Source: Paenibacillus nasutitermitis
Lineage (GTDB): Bacteria > Bacillota > Bacilli > Paenibacillales > Paenibacillaceae
Direction: 5' to 3'
Assembly (NCBI RefSeq): GCF_014641075.1
Contig: NZ_BMHP01000001.1
Coordinates: forward strand, 1,612,001-1,676,000
DNA length: 64,000 nt
Positions 52,088 to 62,325 of the stretch are shown here, piece after piece; the first letter of the stretch is position 1, and the number at the start of each line of letters is the position of its first letter. The translations under genes and the position numbers were made by a program. A model generated the notes under the pieces. It was not told where the DNA came from. It searched no databases and worked only from the letters and a program-made list of their open reading frames with translations.

Positions 52088-53161
52088 TTATTTTTTGTGC
52101 ATTTTGAATTCAAGGAACAGCTCGTTGTAATGGGCGAGCATGACTTTTCCCAAATTTTCATAAACCTCCAGCGTATTGGTCTGTTCCGGGTCCGGGTAGA
52201 AGCGTTTATCACCGGCAATGTCTTCAGGTAAAAATTCCAGCGCTCCGGCATTGGGCGTCGAATAGCCGACATATTCCGTGTTCTGCGCCGCTACCTCGGG
52301 TTCCAGCATGAAGTTGATGAAGGCATGGGCGCCTTCTATATTCCTCGCCGTAGAGGGGATGACCATATTATCAAACCACAGATTGGTTCCTTCCTCCGGC
52401 AGGACATAATCCAGCTTGTCATTCTCCCCGATGATCTCCGAGGCATCACCGGACCAGACGACACCGATGGACGCTTCCTCATTGGCCAGCAGCAGCTTGA
52501 TTTCATCGCCAACGATCGCTTTCACATTGGGAGTCAGCGCATTAAGCTTGCGAATCGCCTCCTGTAAGTGCTCCTCATTCGTATCGTTAAGCGAATAATG
52601 CAGTGTATTAAGCCCCATGCCGATAACCTCGCGAGCCCCGTCCGCAAGAAGAATCTGATTGCGCAGCTCAGGGTCCCAAAGATCGTTCCACTTCGTAAGC
52701 GTCCGGCCTCCGAGCATATCCGCATTATACACAATGCCGACCGTACCCCAGAAATATGGAATCGAGTAGGTGTTGTCAGGGTCAAACGACAAATTCATAT
52801 ACCGTGGATCGATATTACTCAAATTCGGCAGCTTGCTGTGATCGATGGGAAGCAGCAGGCCTTCCTCCTTCATCTTGCTGATTGCATATTCCGATGGGAT
52901 GCTGATGTCATAGGTCGTACCGCCTTGTTCGATCTTGGTCATCATCGCTTCATTGGAATCGAAGGTCTCGTAAATGACTTTAATCCCCGACTCTTTCTCA
53001 AATCTGGCAATCAGCTCCGGATCGATATAATCGCCCCAGTTGTAGATCGTGAGCGTCCTGCCGCTCGTATAGCCTTCGGTAGCATTCAGCCAGGAAGTCA
53101 GATACATCAGCCCGAAGGAAATAATAAATATCGCGCCGAACACGCGGACAAGCTGCTTCAT
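52088..53161 (-). CDS. potD: spermidine/putrescine-binding protein
   Basis: A 357-residue solute-binding protein of the PotD family. Near the N-terminus it has L-T-I-Y-N-W-G-D-Y-I-D-P, and later the D-I-S-I-P-S-E-Y and V-P-Y-F-W-G-T-V-G-type motifs (here I-P-Y-F-W-G-T-V-G). It has an N-terminal hydrophobic segment but no lipobox Cys, so it may stay membrane-anchored by an uncleaved signal, unlike most Gram-positive PotD. Its ATG overlaps the potC stop (ATGA). It is the last gene of potABCD. Confidence 0.9.
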   Translation of the reverse strand: MKQLVRVFGAIFIISFGLMYLTSWLNATEGYTSGRTLTIYNWGDYIDPELIARFEKESGIKVIYETFDSNEAMMTKIEQGGTTYDISIPSEYAISKMKEEGLLLPIDHSKLPNLSNIDPRYMNLSFDPDNTYSIPYFWGTVGIVYNADMLGGRTLTKWNDLWDPELRNQILLADGAREVIGMGLNTLHYSLNDTNEEHLQEAIRKLNALTPNVKAIVGDEIKLLLANEEASIGVVWSGDASEIIGENDKLDYVLPEEGTNLWFDNMVIPSTARNIEGAHAFINFMLEPEVAAQNTEYVGYSTPNAGALEFLPEDIAGDKRFYPDPEQTNTLEVYENLGKVMLAHYNELFLEFKMHKK

Positions 53162-53961
53162 TTGGACACCTCCGCGGCAGCCGGGCGGGATACGCGCCGA
53201 TTGATGAAATAATAGCCGATAATGAGCAGGACTGTGAACAGGAACAGGAGCGTTGAAAGCGCGTTAAGCGATAGCGATACGCCATGTCTTGCGCGGGAAT
53301 AAATCTCAACCGACAAGGTGGAGAAGCCGTTGCCCGTTACGAAGAAGGTGACGGCAAAGTCGTCCAGCGAATAAGTCAGGGCCATGAAGAAGCCAGCGAA
53401 TATGCCCGGTTTAATATAAGGGAGCGTCACCTTGGACAAAACATGCCAGGAGCTTGCGCCAAGGTCGCGAGCCGCGTCCTCAAGGGTCGGACTCATTTCC
53501 TCCAGTTTCGGCAGCACCATGATGACGACAATAGGCACACTGAACGCAATATGGGACAACAGCACCGAGACGAATCCAAGTTTAATCCCGATTAAAGTGA
53601 ATAGGATCAGGAAGGAGGCTCCGATAATCACATCCGGGCTTACAATCAGAACATTATTTAGGGCCAGCAGCGCATTCTTCGGCTGTCGTCTGCGGACATG
53701 CCTGACGGCAAGTGCGCCAATCACGCCAAGAATGGTCGATATCGCACCGGACAGCAGGGCAATAACAATTGTATTCAGCACGATGATCAAGAGGCGCGTA
53801 TCCGCGAATACTTCCTTGTACCAATCCAGCGTAAAGCTTTCAAAATGGACCATGGAGCCGCCGCTGTTGAAGGAATAATACATCAGGTAGAAAATAGGGG
53901 CGTACAGAATCAGGAATACAAGTACCAGATACAGATTGGCAGCTATCTTGCTTGTTTTCAT
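53158..53961 (-). CDS. potC: spermidine/putrescine ABC permease PotC
   Basis: A 267-residue inner membrane permease with six hydrophobic segments. The ABC-coupling EAA loop reads L-E-D-A-A-R-D-L-G-A-S-S-W-H-V-L-S-K-V near residue 160. The ATG directly follows the potB stop, and its end overlaps potD, so the operon is tightly coupled. Confidence 0.9.
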   Translation of the reverse strand: MKTSKIAANLYLVLVFLILYAPIFYLMYYSFNSGGSMVHFESFTLDWYKEVFADTRLLIIVLNTIVIALLSGAISTILGVIGALAVRHVRRRQPKNALLALNNVLIVSPDVIIGASFLILFTLIGIKLGFVSVLLSHIAFSVPIVVIMVLPKLEEMSPTLEDAARDLGASSWHVLSKVTLPYIKPGIFAGFFMALTYSLDDFAVTFFVTGNGFSTLSVEIYSRARHGVSLSLNALSTLLFLFTVLLIIGYYFINRRVSRPAAAEVSK

Positions 53962-53962
53962 A

Positions 53963-54763
53963 TCAGACCCTCACCTTCCGATTCCCGGTCAAGACCATAA
54001 TCAGGGCCATAGCGATGATTAAGAAAACGGCTATCGTCGCGCCCATGCCCCAATCCTGTGTGACCAGAAAATGCTGCTCGATCGCGGTACCGAGTGTAAT
54101 AACGCGGTTACCCGCGATCAGCCTCGTAATCATGAACAGGGAGAGTGCGGGGATAAACACAGCCTGGAAACCGGATTTCACTCCGCTGAGCGTAAGCGGG
54201 AATACAACGCGCCAGAAAGTTGTCCAGGAAGATGCCCCCAGATCCTTCGCGGCGTCGACTAAAGACGGGTTCATCTTCTCCAGCGCATTAAAAATCGGCA
54301 GGATCATAAACGGGATAAAGATATAGACGGACACGAAAATGAAGCTGAAATCCGTGAACAGAATTTGCCTGTTCCCAATGCCGAGCGCTTCGAGCAGCGC
54401 ATTGGCAAAGCCGTATGTTCCGAACAAGCCGATAAAAGCATATGCCTTGAGCAGCAGGTTGATCCAGCTTGGCAGAATAATAAACAGCAGCCACAGCTGC
54501 TTATGTTTCGTGCGGGTCAGGATATAAGCAGCCGGATAGGCGATCAGCAGGGAGAAAGCAGTAATAAGCAACGCATACCAGAAGGAGCTGACGGTCATTT
54601 TCAAATAGACCGGCGTAAAAAATTTCACGTAATTGCCAAGCGTAAAATTCCCTTCGATATCAAAAAACGAATAATACACGATGAGTACGATGGGGGCTAC
54701 AACAAACAAAAGGATCCAGATCACATAAGGGACGAGGTATATATTTCGCGTATTAGTCTGCAT
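53963..54763 (-). CDS. potB: spermidine/putrescine ABC permease PotB
   Basis: A 266-residue permease with six hydrophobic segments and an EAA loop [13 protein letters not shown]. The ATG at 54763 overlaps the end of potA, with GGTGGG upstream. The open frame extends far upstream inside potA, but that part is antiparallel in character to any permease and is not coding. Confidence 0.9.
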   Translation of the reverse strand: MQTNTRNIYLVPYVIWILLFVVAPIVLIVYYSFFDIEGNFTLGNYVKFFTPVYLKMTVSSFWYALLITAFSLLIAYPAAYILTRTKHKQLWLLFIILPSWINLLLKAYAFIGLFGTYGFANALLEALGIGNRQILFTDFSFIFVSVYIFIPFMILPIFNALEKMNPSLVDAAKDLGASSWTTFWRVVFPLTLSGVKSGFQAVFIPALSLFMITRLIAGNRVITLGTAIEQHFLVTQDWGMGATIAVFLIIAMALIMVLTGNRKVRV

Positions 54764-55859
54764 CGTCTGTCCCACCATAGGCTTCAAGCCGCTTATCAAA
54801 CTCTTCTTCGGTCTCACCCAAACGCATAACATGAATGGCCTCCGGATCAAAATAGAGCCCGATGGTCTCACCGACGGCTGCCTTCCTCGTTGAATGGACC
54901 AGCCAGCGGTTGCCGGCTTCGTCATGGCCGATGATCTCATAATGAACACCGCGGAACAGCTGCGAATCGACACGCACCAGAAGCTTGCCCTCGCTGGCTT
55001 TACGAATCTCCAGATCCTCGGGACGAATGACAATCTCCACCTGTTCATTAGTTTGCAGGCCCTGATCAACGCATTCGAATGATTTGCCGACGAATTCGAC
55101 CCGGAAGTCGCCAAGCATTTTGCCCGGAACAATATTCGATTCTCCGATGAAATCGGCTACGAAACGGTTGATGGGTTCATCGTAGATGTCGGTCGGCGTG
55201 CCGCTCTGCTCGATGCGGCCCTGATTAAGCACAAAGATCTCATCCGACATCGCCAGAGCCTCCTCCTGGTCATGGGTAACGAATATAAACGTGATCCCCA
55301 GACGCTGCTGAAGCTCGCGCAGCTCCACTTGCATCTCCGTACGAAGCTTCAGGTCAAGCGCGGATAACGGTTCGTCCAGCAGGATCACGCCGGGCTCATT
55401 CACAATCGCCCGGGCAATGGCGACCCGCTGCCGCTGTCCTCCCGACATTTCCGTGATCTCGCGGTTCTCATATCCCTCCAGATTGACAAAACGAAGCGCT
55501 TCTTTGACCCGCGAAGTAATGTCGGATTTCTTGAGCTTCTTGATACGAAGCCCAAAAGCCACATTCTCAAACACGTTCAGATGCGGAAACAAGGCATAGT
55601 CCTGAAAGACGGTATTGACCTGCCTTTGATTGGCTGGAAGCCGGTTGATGATTTTTCCGTCAAAATAAATATTGCCGTTTGTCGGCCCCGTAAAACCGGC
55701 AATCAGGCGGAGAACGGTTGTTTTTCCGCAGCCCGATGGACCAAGGAGCGTATAGAAGCGGCCGCGTTCGATATCAAAGCTCACGTCCTTAAGAACCGGA
55801 GAATTGTTATCATATTGTTTGGTCACCTTTTCGAACCGGATAATAGGTTGATTGGACAA
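54753..55859 (-). CDS. potA: spermidine/putrescine ABC ATPase PotA
   Basis: A 368-residue ABC ATPase. Walker A is G-P-S-G-C-G-K-T-T, the signature M-S-G-G-Q-R-Q-R and Walker [13 protein letters not shown]; a C-terminal TOBE-like beta domain spans about residues 280-360. The TTG at 55859 has AGAGGA about eight bases upstream. It leads the operon potABCD; no regulator or riboswitch is seen in the 214-base divergent gap. Confidence 0.92.
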   Translation of the reverse strand: MSNQPIIRFEKVTKQYDNNSPVLKDVSFDIERGRFYTLLGPSGCGKTTVLRLIAGFTGPTNGNIYFDGKIINRLPANQRQVNTVFQDYALFPHLNVFENVAFGLRIKKLKKSDITSRVKEALRFVNLEGYENREITEMSGGQRQRVAIARAIVNEPGVILLDEPLSALDLKLRTEMQVELRELQQRLGITFIFVTHDQEEALAMSDEIFVLNQGRIEQSGTPTDIYDEPINRFVADFIGESNIVPGKMLGDFRVEFVGKSFECVDQGLQTNEQVEIVIRPEDLEIRKASEGKLLVRVDSQLFRGVHYEIIGHDEAGNRWLVHSTRKAAVGETIGLYFDPEAIHVMRLGETEEEFDKRLEAYGGTDDAD

Positions 55860-56073
55860 AAATAATTCCTCTTTTCTACGTTATAAATGGGAGTCGTCAC
55901 AAGCTCCTCAAATCATCAGATATAACACTTGTACCCTGTAGATTATACACAATGTTGCGCTCTTATTTGAAGATTCTTACCCAAACTGCATAAAGGATAT
56001 CGTCAAGTCCCCCTCATGAAAGCGGAAGGGATTGGGAACAATAACACCAGCCTATTGAATGGGGGGTTAACAG

Positions 56074-56859
56074 TTGAACATTATACGGATCCTTCTTCTT
56101 GTCCTGCTACCAGTAGCATTAACCGCATGCGGAGCTGGCAAACCATCCGGTGAGGGAAATAATAATACTCCGGTTTCTGGAACGAAAGGTGATTTAACCA
56201 TCGGTACAGAGGGCACCTATGCTCCGTTTACTTTCCATGACGAGAGCGGCGCGCTGACAGGCTTCGATGTGGAGCTGGCCACGGAAGTGAGCAGGCGGAT
56301 TGGACGCACGCCGCGTTTTGTTGAGACCAAGTGGGACGGCATGATTGCCGGTCTGGATGCCAAACGTTATGACATGGTGGCCAACGAAGTGGCGGTAAGG
56401 CCGGACCGGCTGGAGAAATATGATATGTCTGATCCATATATTGTCTCCCGGGCCGTTCTGGTTGTCGCTTCCGACAATCAGACCATTAAGTCGCTTGATG
56501 ACCTGAAAGGGAAAAAAGTCGGGCAGTCCCTGGACAGCAACTACCGGAAGATTGCGGAGGAACACGGGGCGAAAAACACCGTCGTGGAAGGCTTCAATCA
56601 GGCCATCGATTTAATTGTATCCGGTCGCATCGATGCCACCATCAATGACAGTCTTTCCTATCTGGACCTCAAAAAGCAGCGCCCCGATCTGGCTGTCAAG
56701 ACGGTATATGAAGAGCCGGATGCGACATCCAATGCCTTTTTGCTGCGCAAAGGCGATGATCTTGTGGAACAGGTGAATCAGGCGTTGAAAGACATGCATG
56801 ACGATGGCGCTTATTTGAAAATATCCCAAAAGTGGTTCAATACGGACGTCTCCAAGTAA
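56074..56859 (+). CDS. polar amino acid (perhaps cystine) binding lipoprotein
   Basis: A 261-residue solute-binding protein with lipobox A-L-T-A-C. The family 3 signature is G-x-L-T-G-F-D-V-E-L-A-T-E-V. Specific wording such as G-T-E-G-T-Y-A-P-F-T-F-H and F-V-E-T-K-W-D-G-M-I-A-G-L-D is like TcyA/FliY cystine-binding proteins, but the substrate is not certain. The TTG start follows GGGGGG. The permease and ATPase genes follow directly. Confidence 0.82.
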   Translation: MNIIRILLLVLLPVALTACGAGKPSGEGNNNTPVSGTKGDLTIGTEGTYAPFTFHDESGALTGFDVELATEVSRRIGRTPRFVETKWDGMIAGLDAKRYDMVANEVAVRPDRLEKYDMSDPYIVSRAVLVVASDNQTIKSLDDLKGKKVGQSLDSNYRKIAEEHGAKNTVVEGFNQAIDLIVSGRIDATINDSLSYLDLKKQRPDLAVKTVYEEPDATSNAFLLRKGDDLVEQVNQALKDMHDDGAYLKISQKWFNTDVSK

Positions 56860-56873
56860 AGGAAGCCGGAAAA

Positions 56874-57554
56874 ATGACACCCGAACGCGCTGAACGCATT
56901 ATTGGAATTCTCCGTGATTCTTTTATTCCCATTGTGGAAGCAGGCCTGAAATATACGATACCCCTATCGCTGATCGCGTTTGTTCTGGGGTTATGCCTGG
57001 CATTTCTGACGGCGTTTGCCCGATTATCGCAAGTGGGGCCGCTGTCGCTTCTAGCTGCCTTGTATGTATGGATTTTCCGCGGCACTCCTCTGCTGGTGCA
57101 GTTGTTTATTCTGTTCTTCGGGCTTCCCAGCCTGGGAATCACGCTGGATCCGTTTCCTGCTGCAGTTATTGGTTTTACCCTGAACAAAGGAGCTTACAGC
57201 TCGGAAATTATCCGGGCTGCAATATTGTCCATACCCAAGGGACAGCGGGAGGCCGCTTATTCCCTGGGAATGACGAAATGGCAGGCGATGAGACGGATCA
57301 TCCTGCCGCAGGCTGTCCGCGTATCCATACCGCCGCTTGGCAATTCGTTTATAAGCCTGGTCAAGGATACGTCGCTTGCTGCGACCATCACCGTGGCAGA
57401 GCTGTTTCAAAAAGGCCAGCAAATCGCAGCCTTTACCTACGAACCACTCTGGCTCTATATCGAAGTTGCCTGTGTGTATTTAATCTTCAGTACCGTGCTC
57501 TCGTATCTCCAAAGCCGCCTTGAGCGGAAATATGAGCGCGGCGTGGCCGTATAA
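56874..57554 (+). CDS. amino acid ABC transporter permease
   Basis: A 226-residue permease of the His/Glu/Gln/Arg family with about five hydrophobic segments. It has F-R-G-T-P-L-L-V-Q-L-F and the coupling loop R-E-A-A-Y-S-L-G-M-T-K-W-Q-A. AAAGGAAG sets the ATG at 56874; the longer frame begins inside the upstream gene. Single permease systems work as homodimers. Confidence 0.88.
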   Translation: MTPERAERIIGILRDSFIPIVEAGLKYTIPLSLIAFVLGLCLAFLTAFARLSQVGPLSLLAALYVWIFRGTPLLVQLFILFFGLPSLGITLDPFPAAVIGFTLNKGAYSSEIIRAAILSIPKGQREAAYSLGMTKWQAMRRIILPQAVRVSIPPLGNSFISLVKDTSLAATITVAELFQKGQQIAAFTYEPLWLYIEVACVYLIFSTVLSYLQSRLERKYERGVAV

Positions 57555-57569
57555 CGGCAGGGGGGCGCC

Positions 57570-58313
57570 ATGATCACGATCGAACAACTAAATAAAAACT
57601 TCAACGGGGTGCCTGTGCTGAGGGGAATTGACCTTCAAGTTGAGAAGGGAAGAACAGCGGTTGTTATCGGTCCCTCGGGCTCAGGGAAATCTACCCTTCT
57701 CCGCTGCATAAATCTGTTGGAAATTCCCGATGGGGGCAGACTGGCGATTGATCAGACCTCTTTGCGATTTGGTGCCGGTAAGCTTGGCCACGGCGACATT
57801 CTTGCTTTGCGCCGGCAGACTGGCATGGTATTTCAAAACCATAATCTGTTTCCACATTTGACGGCGCTGGAGAATACAATGGAGGGACAGCTTATCGTTC
57901 TTAAGCGGTCCAGAGAAGAAGCGCGCCGGAATGGAATTGCCCTGCTGGACAAGGTGGGACTGCATAGCCTGTATGACCGCTACCCGTATCAACTGTCTGG
58001 CGGGCAGCAGCAGCGCGTGGGGATCGCCCGGGCGATGGCGATGAATCCGAAGGTGATTTTGTTTGATGAACCTACGTCGGCCCTGGACCCGGAATTGATC
58101 GGGGAGGTGCTGTTCGTGATCAGGAAGCTCGCCGACGAAGGGATGACAATGGTCATTGTTACGCATGAAATGGGGTTTGCCAAAGAAGTGGCTGATGAGA
58201 TCCTTTTTATGGATGAAGGCATCATCGCCCACCGGGGAATGCCGGAGGAAATTTTCGGGGATTCCGCTCATGAACGGACAAGGAAATTTTTAATTAAATT
58301 TCATGAACGATAA
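57570..58313 (+). CDS. amino acid ABC transporter ATPase
   Basis: A 247-residue GlnQ/TcyC-type ATPase with Walker [10 protein letters not shown], signature L-S-G-G-Q-Q-Q-R and Walker [21 protein letters not shown] lies before the ATG. It completes the three-gene importer. Confidence 0.9.
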   Translation: MITIEQLNKNFNGVPVLRGIDLQVEKGRTAVVIGPSGSGKSTLLRCINLLEIPDGGRLAIDQTSLRFGAGKLGHGDILALRRQTGMVFQNHNLFPHLTALENTMEGQLIVLKRSREEARRNGIALLDKVGLHSLYDRYPYQLSGGQQQRVGIARAMAMNPKVILFDEPTSALDPELIGEVLFVIRKLADEGMTMVIVTHEMGFAKEVADEILFMDEGIIAHRGMPEEIFGDSAHERTRKFLIKFHER

Positions 58314-58320
58314 GAAATAG

Positions 58321-58638
58321 TTGGCCGGAATTCATCTTGTGCTCATGGATCTGCATTTCATCTGGCAGGCAATGCTGGTATTATTCGTCGGCTTCTGTCT
58401 GCTGCGTATTCTCGGCAAGAAAACGGCCGATGAGATGAGCGGACACTTTAATGAAAGCGTACACATATTTCTTGCCATTCCCCTTCCGGTGCAGTACGTT
58501 AATACAAAAGGAGGAATGATGAATGGAACGGACTCAACAAAATCTACCCAGGAGCCAGTCGGAGGCACTAGGAATTTCAGCGGCAGCTATCGTGAATTTC
58601 CTGCTGGACATCCAGAAGCAACAACTGGAATTACATAG
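58321..58638 (+). pseudogene. relic of a DUF421 (YetF-like) membrane protein gene
   Basis: The frame encodes one hydrophobic segment followed by L-L-R-I-L-G-K-K-T-A-D-E-M-S-G, which resembles the N-terminal part of DUF421 proteins. The rest of the protein is missing, and the frame runs into the start of the next gene. It looks like a 5' remnant left by a deletion. Confidence 0.4.
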
Positions 58639-59971
58639 CTTCATGCTGCTCCGGCACGGTCAGGTAGCAGCTGAGGGCTGGTGGTCTCCTTATTCGGCTG
58701 ATCTGCCTCATATGATGTTTTCGCTCAGCAAAAGCTTTACATCAACCGCCATCGGTCTTGCTGCCGAGGAGAGGATTCTTTCGCTGGACGATTCGGTCCT
58801 GTCTTTCTTCACCGAAGACGCTCCGGAGGTGATCGATCCTCATTTAGCAGCTATGCGTGTCCGCCATCTCCTTATGATGGGAACGGGAAATGAAGAGGAT
58901 ACTACCGGCAGGATGCATGAAAGCGATGATGGAAATTGGGTGAAAGCATTCCTCCGGGCTCCTGTAGAACATGAACCGGGTACACACTTTGTTTACAACA
59001 GTGGAGCCACGTACATGCTGTCTGCCATTTTGCAGAAGGTGACAGGCCAAACCCTGCTGGATTATTTGCAGCCGCGGCTGTTTGAGCCATTGGGCATTGA
59101 AGGAGCAGCCTGGGAATCCTGTCCGCGCGGCATGAATACGGGCGGCTGGGGTTTAAGCATCAAGACTGAAGATATTGCCAAGTTTGGCCAGCTCTATCTG
59201 CAGAAAGGTGTGTGGAACGGGAAACATATCCTGCCTGAAGCCTGGATCGAAGAAGCGACCTCGAAGCAGATTTCCAATGGTGACGGCGGTGATAATGATT
59301 GGGCGCAGGGCTATGGCTACCAATTCTGGCGCTGCCGCCATGACGTTTACCGCGGCGACGGCGCTTTTGGGCAATTCTGCATCGTAATGCCGGAGCAGGA
59401 TGCGGTATTGGCCATAACCAGCGGTACGAACGATATGCAGGCTGTTATGAACGCAGTCTGGGATCATTTGCTGCCGGCAATGGGGTCTGAGGCGGTAGCA
59501 ACCGATAGCGACATGCAGCAGAAATTAAATCGCCAGCTGCAGGAGCTGTCGCTTCCGGCTCCCCGGGAGCTGCCTGAATCGCTGGTCGAGGATGCAGTCT
59601 CAGGTGAGACCTATCAACTGGAAGACAACGATCTGCAGTTGACCAGCATTACCCTTGCATTTAACGGGAATAGAGCAGAGGTCAGGCTCTGCTCGCCTGC
59701 GGGCGAGCATCAGATTCAATGCGGCCGTGGAGAGTGGGCAGAAGGGACTTCAAGTCTTGATCTGAAGCATGAGACACGCACATTTTCCAGTTTCACCTGG
59801 GTGAACCAAGATACGCTTAAGCTAAGCTTGAGGTTCGTGGAAACTCCTTTTTACATGACTAGTATCATACAGTTCGATGGGAATGAAATCATATTGAACC
59901 GCAAGATCAATGTTTCGTTCGGACCCTTGGAATTGGCCGACATTCGGGGGCGAAAGGTCGAAATCGTATAG
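58523..59971 (+). CDS. class C beta-lactamase-like serine hydrolase
   Basis: A 482-residue cytoplasmic-looking protein of the beta-lactamase-related/penicillin-binding-like family. The nucleophile motif S-x-x-K is in M-F-S-L-S-K-S-F near residue 72, and the Y-x-N-like motif is V-Y-N-S-G-A-T-Y near residue 155. The C-terminal third (about 340-480) is a separate beta domain seen in some family members. No signal peptide is visible, so the substrate is probably not peptidoglycan; esterase or peptidase activity is likely. AAGGAGG nine bases upstream fits the ATG at 58523. Confidence 0.82.
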   Translation: MERTQQNLPRSQSEALGISAAAIVNFLLDIQKQQLELHSFMLLRHGQVAAEGWWSPYSADLPHMMFSLSKSFTSTAIGLAAEERILSLDDSVLSFFTEDAPEVIDPHLAAMRVRHLLMMGTGNEEDTTGRMHESDDGNWVKAFLRAPVEHEPGTHFVYNSGATYMLSAILQKVTGQTLLDYLQPRLFEPLGIEGAAWESCPRGMNTGGWGLSIKTEDIAKFGQLYLQKGVWNGKHILPEAWIEEATSKQISNGDGGDNDWAQGYGYQFWRCRHDVYRGDGAFGQFCIVMPEQDAVLAITSGTNDMQAVMNAVWDHLLPAMGSEAVATDSDMQQKLNRQLQELSLPAPRELPESLVEDAVSGETYQLEDNDLQLTSITLAFNGNRAEVRLCSPAGEHQIQCGRGEWAEGTSSLDLKHETRTFSSFTWVNQDTLKLSLRFVETPFYMTSIIQFDGNEIILNRKINVSFGPLELADIRGRKVEIV

Positions 59972-59989
59972 AGGCGAAGAAATCAAAAT

Positions 59990-60019
59990 GGCCAGCCGGT
60001 TCTCCATACTCCGGCGGCC
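59990..60019 (+). terminator. likely terminator
   Basis: GGCCAGCCGG pairs with CCGGCGGCC (one bulge) followed by TTTATTG, after the serine hydrolase gene. The AT-rich gap to 60221 shows nothing else I recognise. Confidence 0.65.
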
Positions 60020-60221
60020 TTTATTGTTGCGCATCTTATCCGTGTGGAGCCTGGATTTATTTTAATGACATTAAATATTAATATTATTAAATAAAGATTT
60101 AAGCGAACATAACGTTAAATCTATTTTGCCAATGTTTATAAGCAGAAACCACTGAATTTACTGGCATCAAGCTTGAAATCAGTGACTTTTGAAGTGGAGA
60201 AAAGTCGTATCGAAATGATGA

Positions 60222-61169
60222 TTAATCTCTACCGGCTTCATAGATTTTGGCGGCAACCTGACCGGGATCGGTACGCGCTGTGGACAAATGGTCGCCTTGG
60301 CCTTTGATAAGCCTGAACAATCCCAGCCTGCCGGACATATGGGGATGCCAGCCGTAATCGCCGCCTTGGGGAAGGACATGATCTTCTGTGAAATAGAGAT
60401 AGCTTGCAGGCAGATTTAATGAATAAAATTTGTGCAGATCCAACTTTTCATAGAAGGGCGAGGCGGGTTCGGGCGAAATGCCACTGTAGATTTTGCGGGC
60501 GGTGTCCAGGCTCGCCAAATTGACAAAGGTCTCGCGGAACAGGGGGAAGGGCAGCATAATGGTATCATCCATGGAGCTTTCCCTCAGCTTCTGTAATGCC
60601 TCCCTTGCTGCAGGAGGGAACTCATCAGCGACCATCTGCCCGTCTTTGAGGACAAAAGCATCATAGAAGACCAGCCGTCTGATTGTTTCCGGAATAAGCT
60701 GGGCTACTGTCTGAATGACGGAGCCACCGAAGCTGTGTCCGACCAGAACAAGGTCATGCAGATTCTGCGAAACGATGAAATCGGCTACCGATTTAGTAAT
60801 CATGGCATGGGTGACGGCATTATTGGGGTCCGCACCGTGGCCCGGATATTCAGGGGTATACACGAGATGCCCCATTCTGCGCAAATGGGCTGCGATTCCG
60901 TTCCAGAAGCTGGAGTCGGCCCAGGAACCATGTACAAGAACAAAGGTAAGCGGTCGCTGCTTGGCACGTTTCTCCAGCTCGCTGGCCGTGAGCCAGGGAT
61001 CAGGGATAGGCATGGACCAAGTGGAAGGCTCAGCGGTCGGATATCGAATATCCCAGCCGGGGTATTGAGGAAGGAAAGGTACATCAGGATAGGGCAAGGA
61101 GATGGCGCGATAAGGAATCGGCGCATGCTTCAAGGGATAATATCTTCCTGGTTGTCGATAGGGGCACAT
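60222..61169 (-). CDS. alpha/beta hydrolase
   Basis: A 315-residue alpha/beta hydrolase. The oxyanion-strand motif is F-V-L-V-H-G-S-W-A-D, the nucleophile elbow G-H-S-F-G-G near residue 150, and the catalytic His probably in K-G-Q-G-D-H-L-S. The N-terminal 65 residues are Pro- and Tyr-rich and not part of the fold. The ATG at 61169 has AGAAGGGA ten bases upstream; the GTG at 61202 is an alternative. Relatives are salicylate esterase-like, but the substrate is unknown. Confidence 0.8.
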   Translation of the reverse strand: MCPYRQPGRYYPLKHAPIPYRAISLPYPDVPFLPQYPGWDIRYPTAEPSTWSMPIPDPWLTASELEKRAKQRPLTFVLVHGSWADSSFWNGIAAHLRRMGHLVYTPEYPGHGADPNNAVTHAMITKSVADFIVSQNLHDLVLVGHSFGGSVIQTVAQLIPETIRRLVFYDAFVLKDGQMVADEFPPAAREALQKLRESSMDDTIMLPFPLFRETFVNLASLDTARKIYSGISPEPASPFYEKLDLHKFYSLNLPASYLYFTEDHVLPQGGDYGWHPHMSGRLGLFRLIKGQGDHLSTARTDPGQVAAKIYEAGRD

Positions 61170-61355
61170 CAGACATGATTCCCTTCTGTGAATAGATCCC
61201 ACATCTTATGCGGCATCCGCCCAGAACGTTATTCCTCTGGCCAATCCTGCCTCGCGCAAAAATGCTGCAGAACCAGGCTTGTTTGTCCATTGTCCTGCAA
61301 ACTTTCCTCTGCATGATGGCTATTCTCCGGATGTCATTTTCAGCATCCATTTAAT

Positions 61356-61394
61356 TACGTCATTATTTGACGTAGTTAAAATGTAACATGTAAT
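61356..61394 (+). promoter_or_regulatory. promoter with dyad operator upstream of the SDR gene
   Basis: TTGACG (61367-61372) and TGTAAT (61389-61394) are 16 bases apart. The dyad TACGTC-N7-GACGTA (61356-61374) overlaps the -35 and would suit a repressor, but no regulator gene is adjacent. Confidence 0.55.
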
Positions 61395-61408
61395 TCAGAA
61401 GGGAGCGT

Positions 61409-62302
61409 ATGAAAATGAAAAATATTACTTTGCAGGACAGAATAGCCGTGGTTGCCGGATCGACCCGCGGGGCAGGAAGGGCGATTGCCGTTACGCTGGG
61501 CGCTGCAGGCGCTACGGTTTATTGTACAGGTAGGAGCATGAGAGGGAATCCATCCGACATCAACCGGCAGGAAACGATCGAAGAAACGGCGGAGATGGTC
61601 ACGGCAGCCGGCGGCAAAGGAATTCCGGTAAGGGTGGACCATACCGTCGAGGAAGAAGTGAAGAACTTGTTTGCGCAAATTCGGGAGGAACAGCAGGGAC
61701 GGCTGGATATCCTGGTCAATGATATCTGGGGCGGTGAAAAACTGTTTGAATGGAATACGCCATTCTGGGAGCATTCCTTGCCTAACGGATTATTAATGCA
61801 GGATCGCGCCGTACGCGCCCATATGATCACCAGTTATTATGCGGCGCCTTTAATGGCTGCAAGAAAATCCGGATTAATTATCGAGGTGACAGACGGCATT
61901 GGTTATGGATACCGGGTTAATTTATATTACAGTCTGGCCAAAATCTCTGCTATCCATCTTGCCGCTGCAATGGCTGAGGAGTTGCGGCCCTTTAATGTCA
62001 CAGCCCTGGCGGTCACGCCGGGATTTCTCCGGTCCGAACAGATGTTGGATCATTTCGGGGTACAGGAAGAAAACTGGCGGGATGCCGTGAAACAGGAACC
62101 CCATTATGCCGAATCGGAAACCCCCTATTTACTTGGCCGGGGAATTGCCGCACTGGCAGCCGACCCCCATGTTATGGACAAGTCAGGGAAGACACTCGGC
62201 AGTTGGCATCTATCCGATGAATACGGATTTACCGATGTGGATGGAAGAAAGCCGCATTGGGGAAATTATGCCCGCATACACGGGTTTCCCAACGCCGAAT
62301 AA
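61409..62302 (+). CDS. short-chain dehydrogenase/reductase
   Basis: A 297-residue SDR. The cofactor motif is T-R-G-A-G-R-A-I-A near residue 20 and the strand end V-Y-C-T-G-R suggests NADP use. The catalytic Y-x-x-x-K is Y-S-L-A-K. The family N-D-I-W-G-G-E motif replaces the more common N-N-A-G, as in DHRS1-like enzymes that have a longer loop. AGAAGGGAG precedes the ATG at 61409; ATG 61415 is a possible alternative. It has its own promoter with a dyad operator. Confidence 0.85.
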   Translation: MKMKNITLQDRIAVVAGSTRGAGRAIAVTLGAAGATVYCTGRSMRGNPSDINRQETIEETAEMVTAAGGKGIPVRVDHTVEEEVKNLFAQIREEQQGRLDILVNDIWGGEKLFEWNTPFWEHSLPNGLLMQDRAVRAHMITSYYAAPLMAARKSGLIIEVTDGIGYGYRVNLYYSLAKISAIHLAAAMAEELRPFNVTALAVTPGFLRSEQMLDHFGVQEENWRDAVKQEPHYAESETPYLLGRGIAALAADPHVMDKSGKTLGSWHLSDEYGFTDVDGRKPHWGNYARIHGFPNAE

Positions 62303-62305
62303 GAT

Positions 62306-62325
62306 GCAAGGCAGTCATGCCTTGC
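62306..62325 (+). terminator. stem-loop after the SDR gene
   Basis: GCAAGGCA pairs perfectly with TGCCTTGC around GTCA. There is no T run, so its function as a terminator is uncertain. Confidence 0.45.

Noticed and set aside
53963..55132. A 389-codon reading of the potB frame with a long N-terminal extension
   Set aside because: The first 123 codons overlap potA and are basic and Ser/Arg-rich, unlike a permease; the ATG at 54763 gives the family length.
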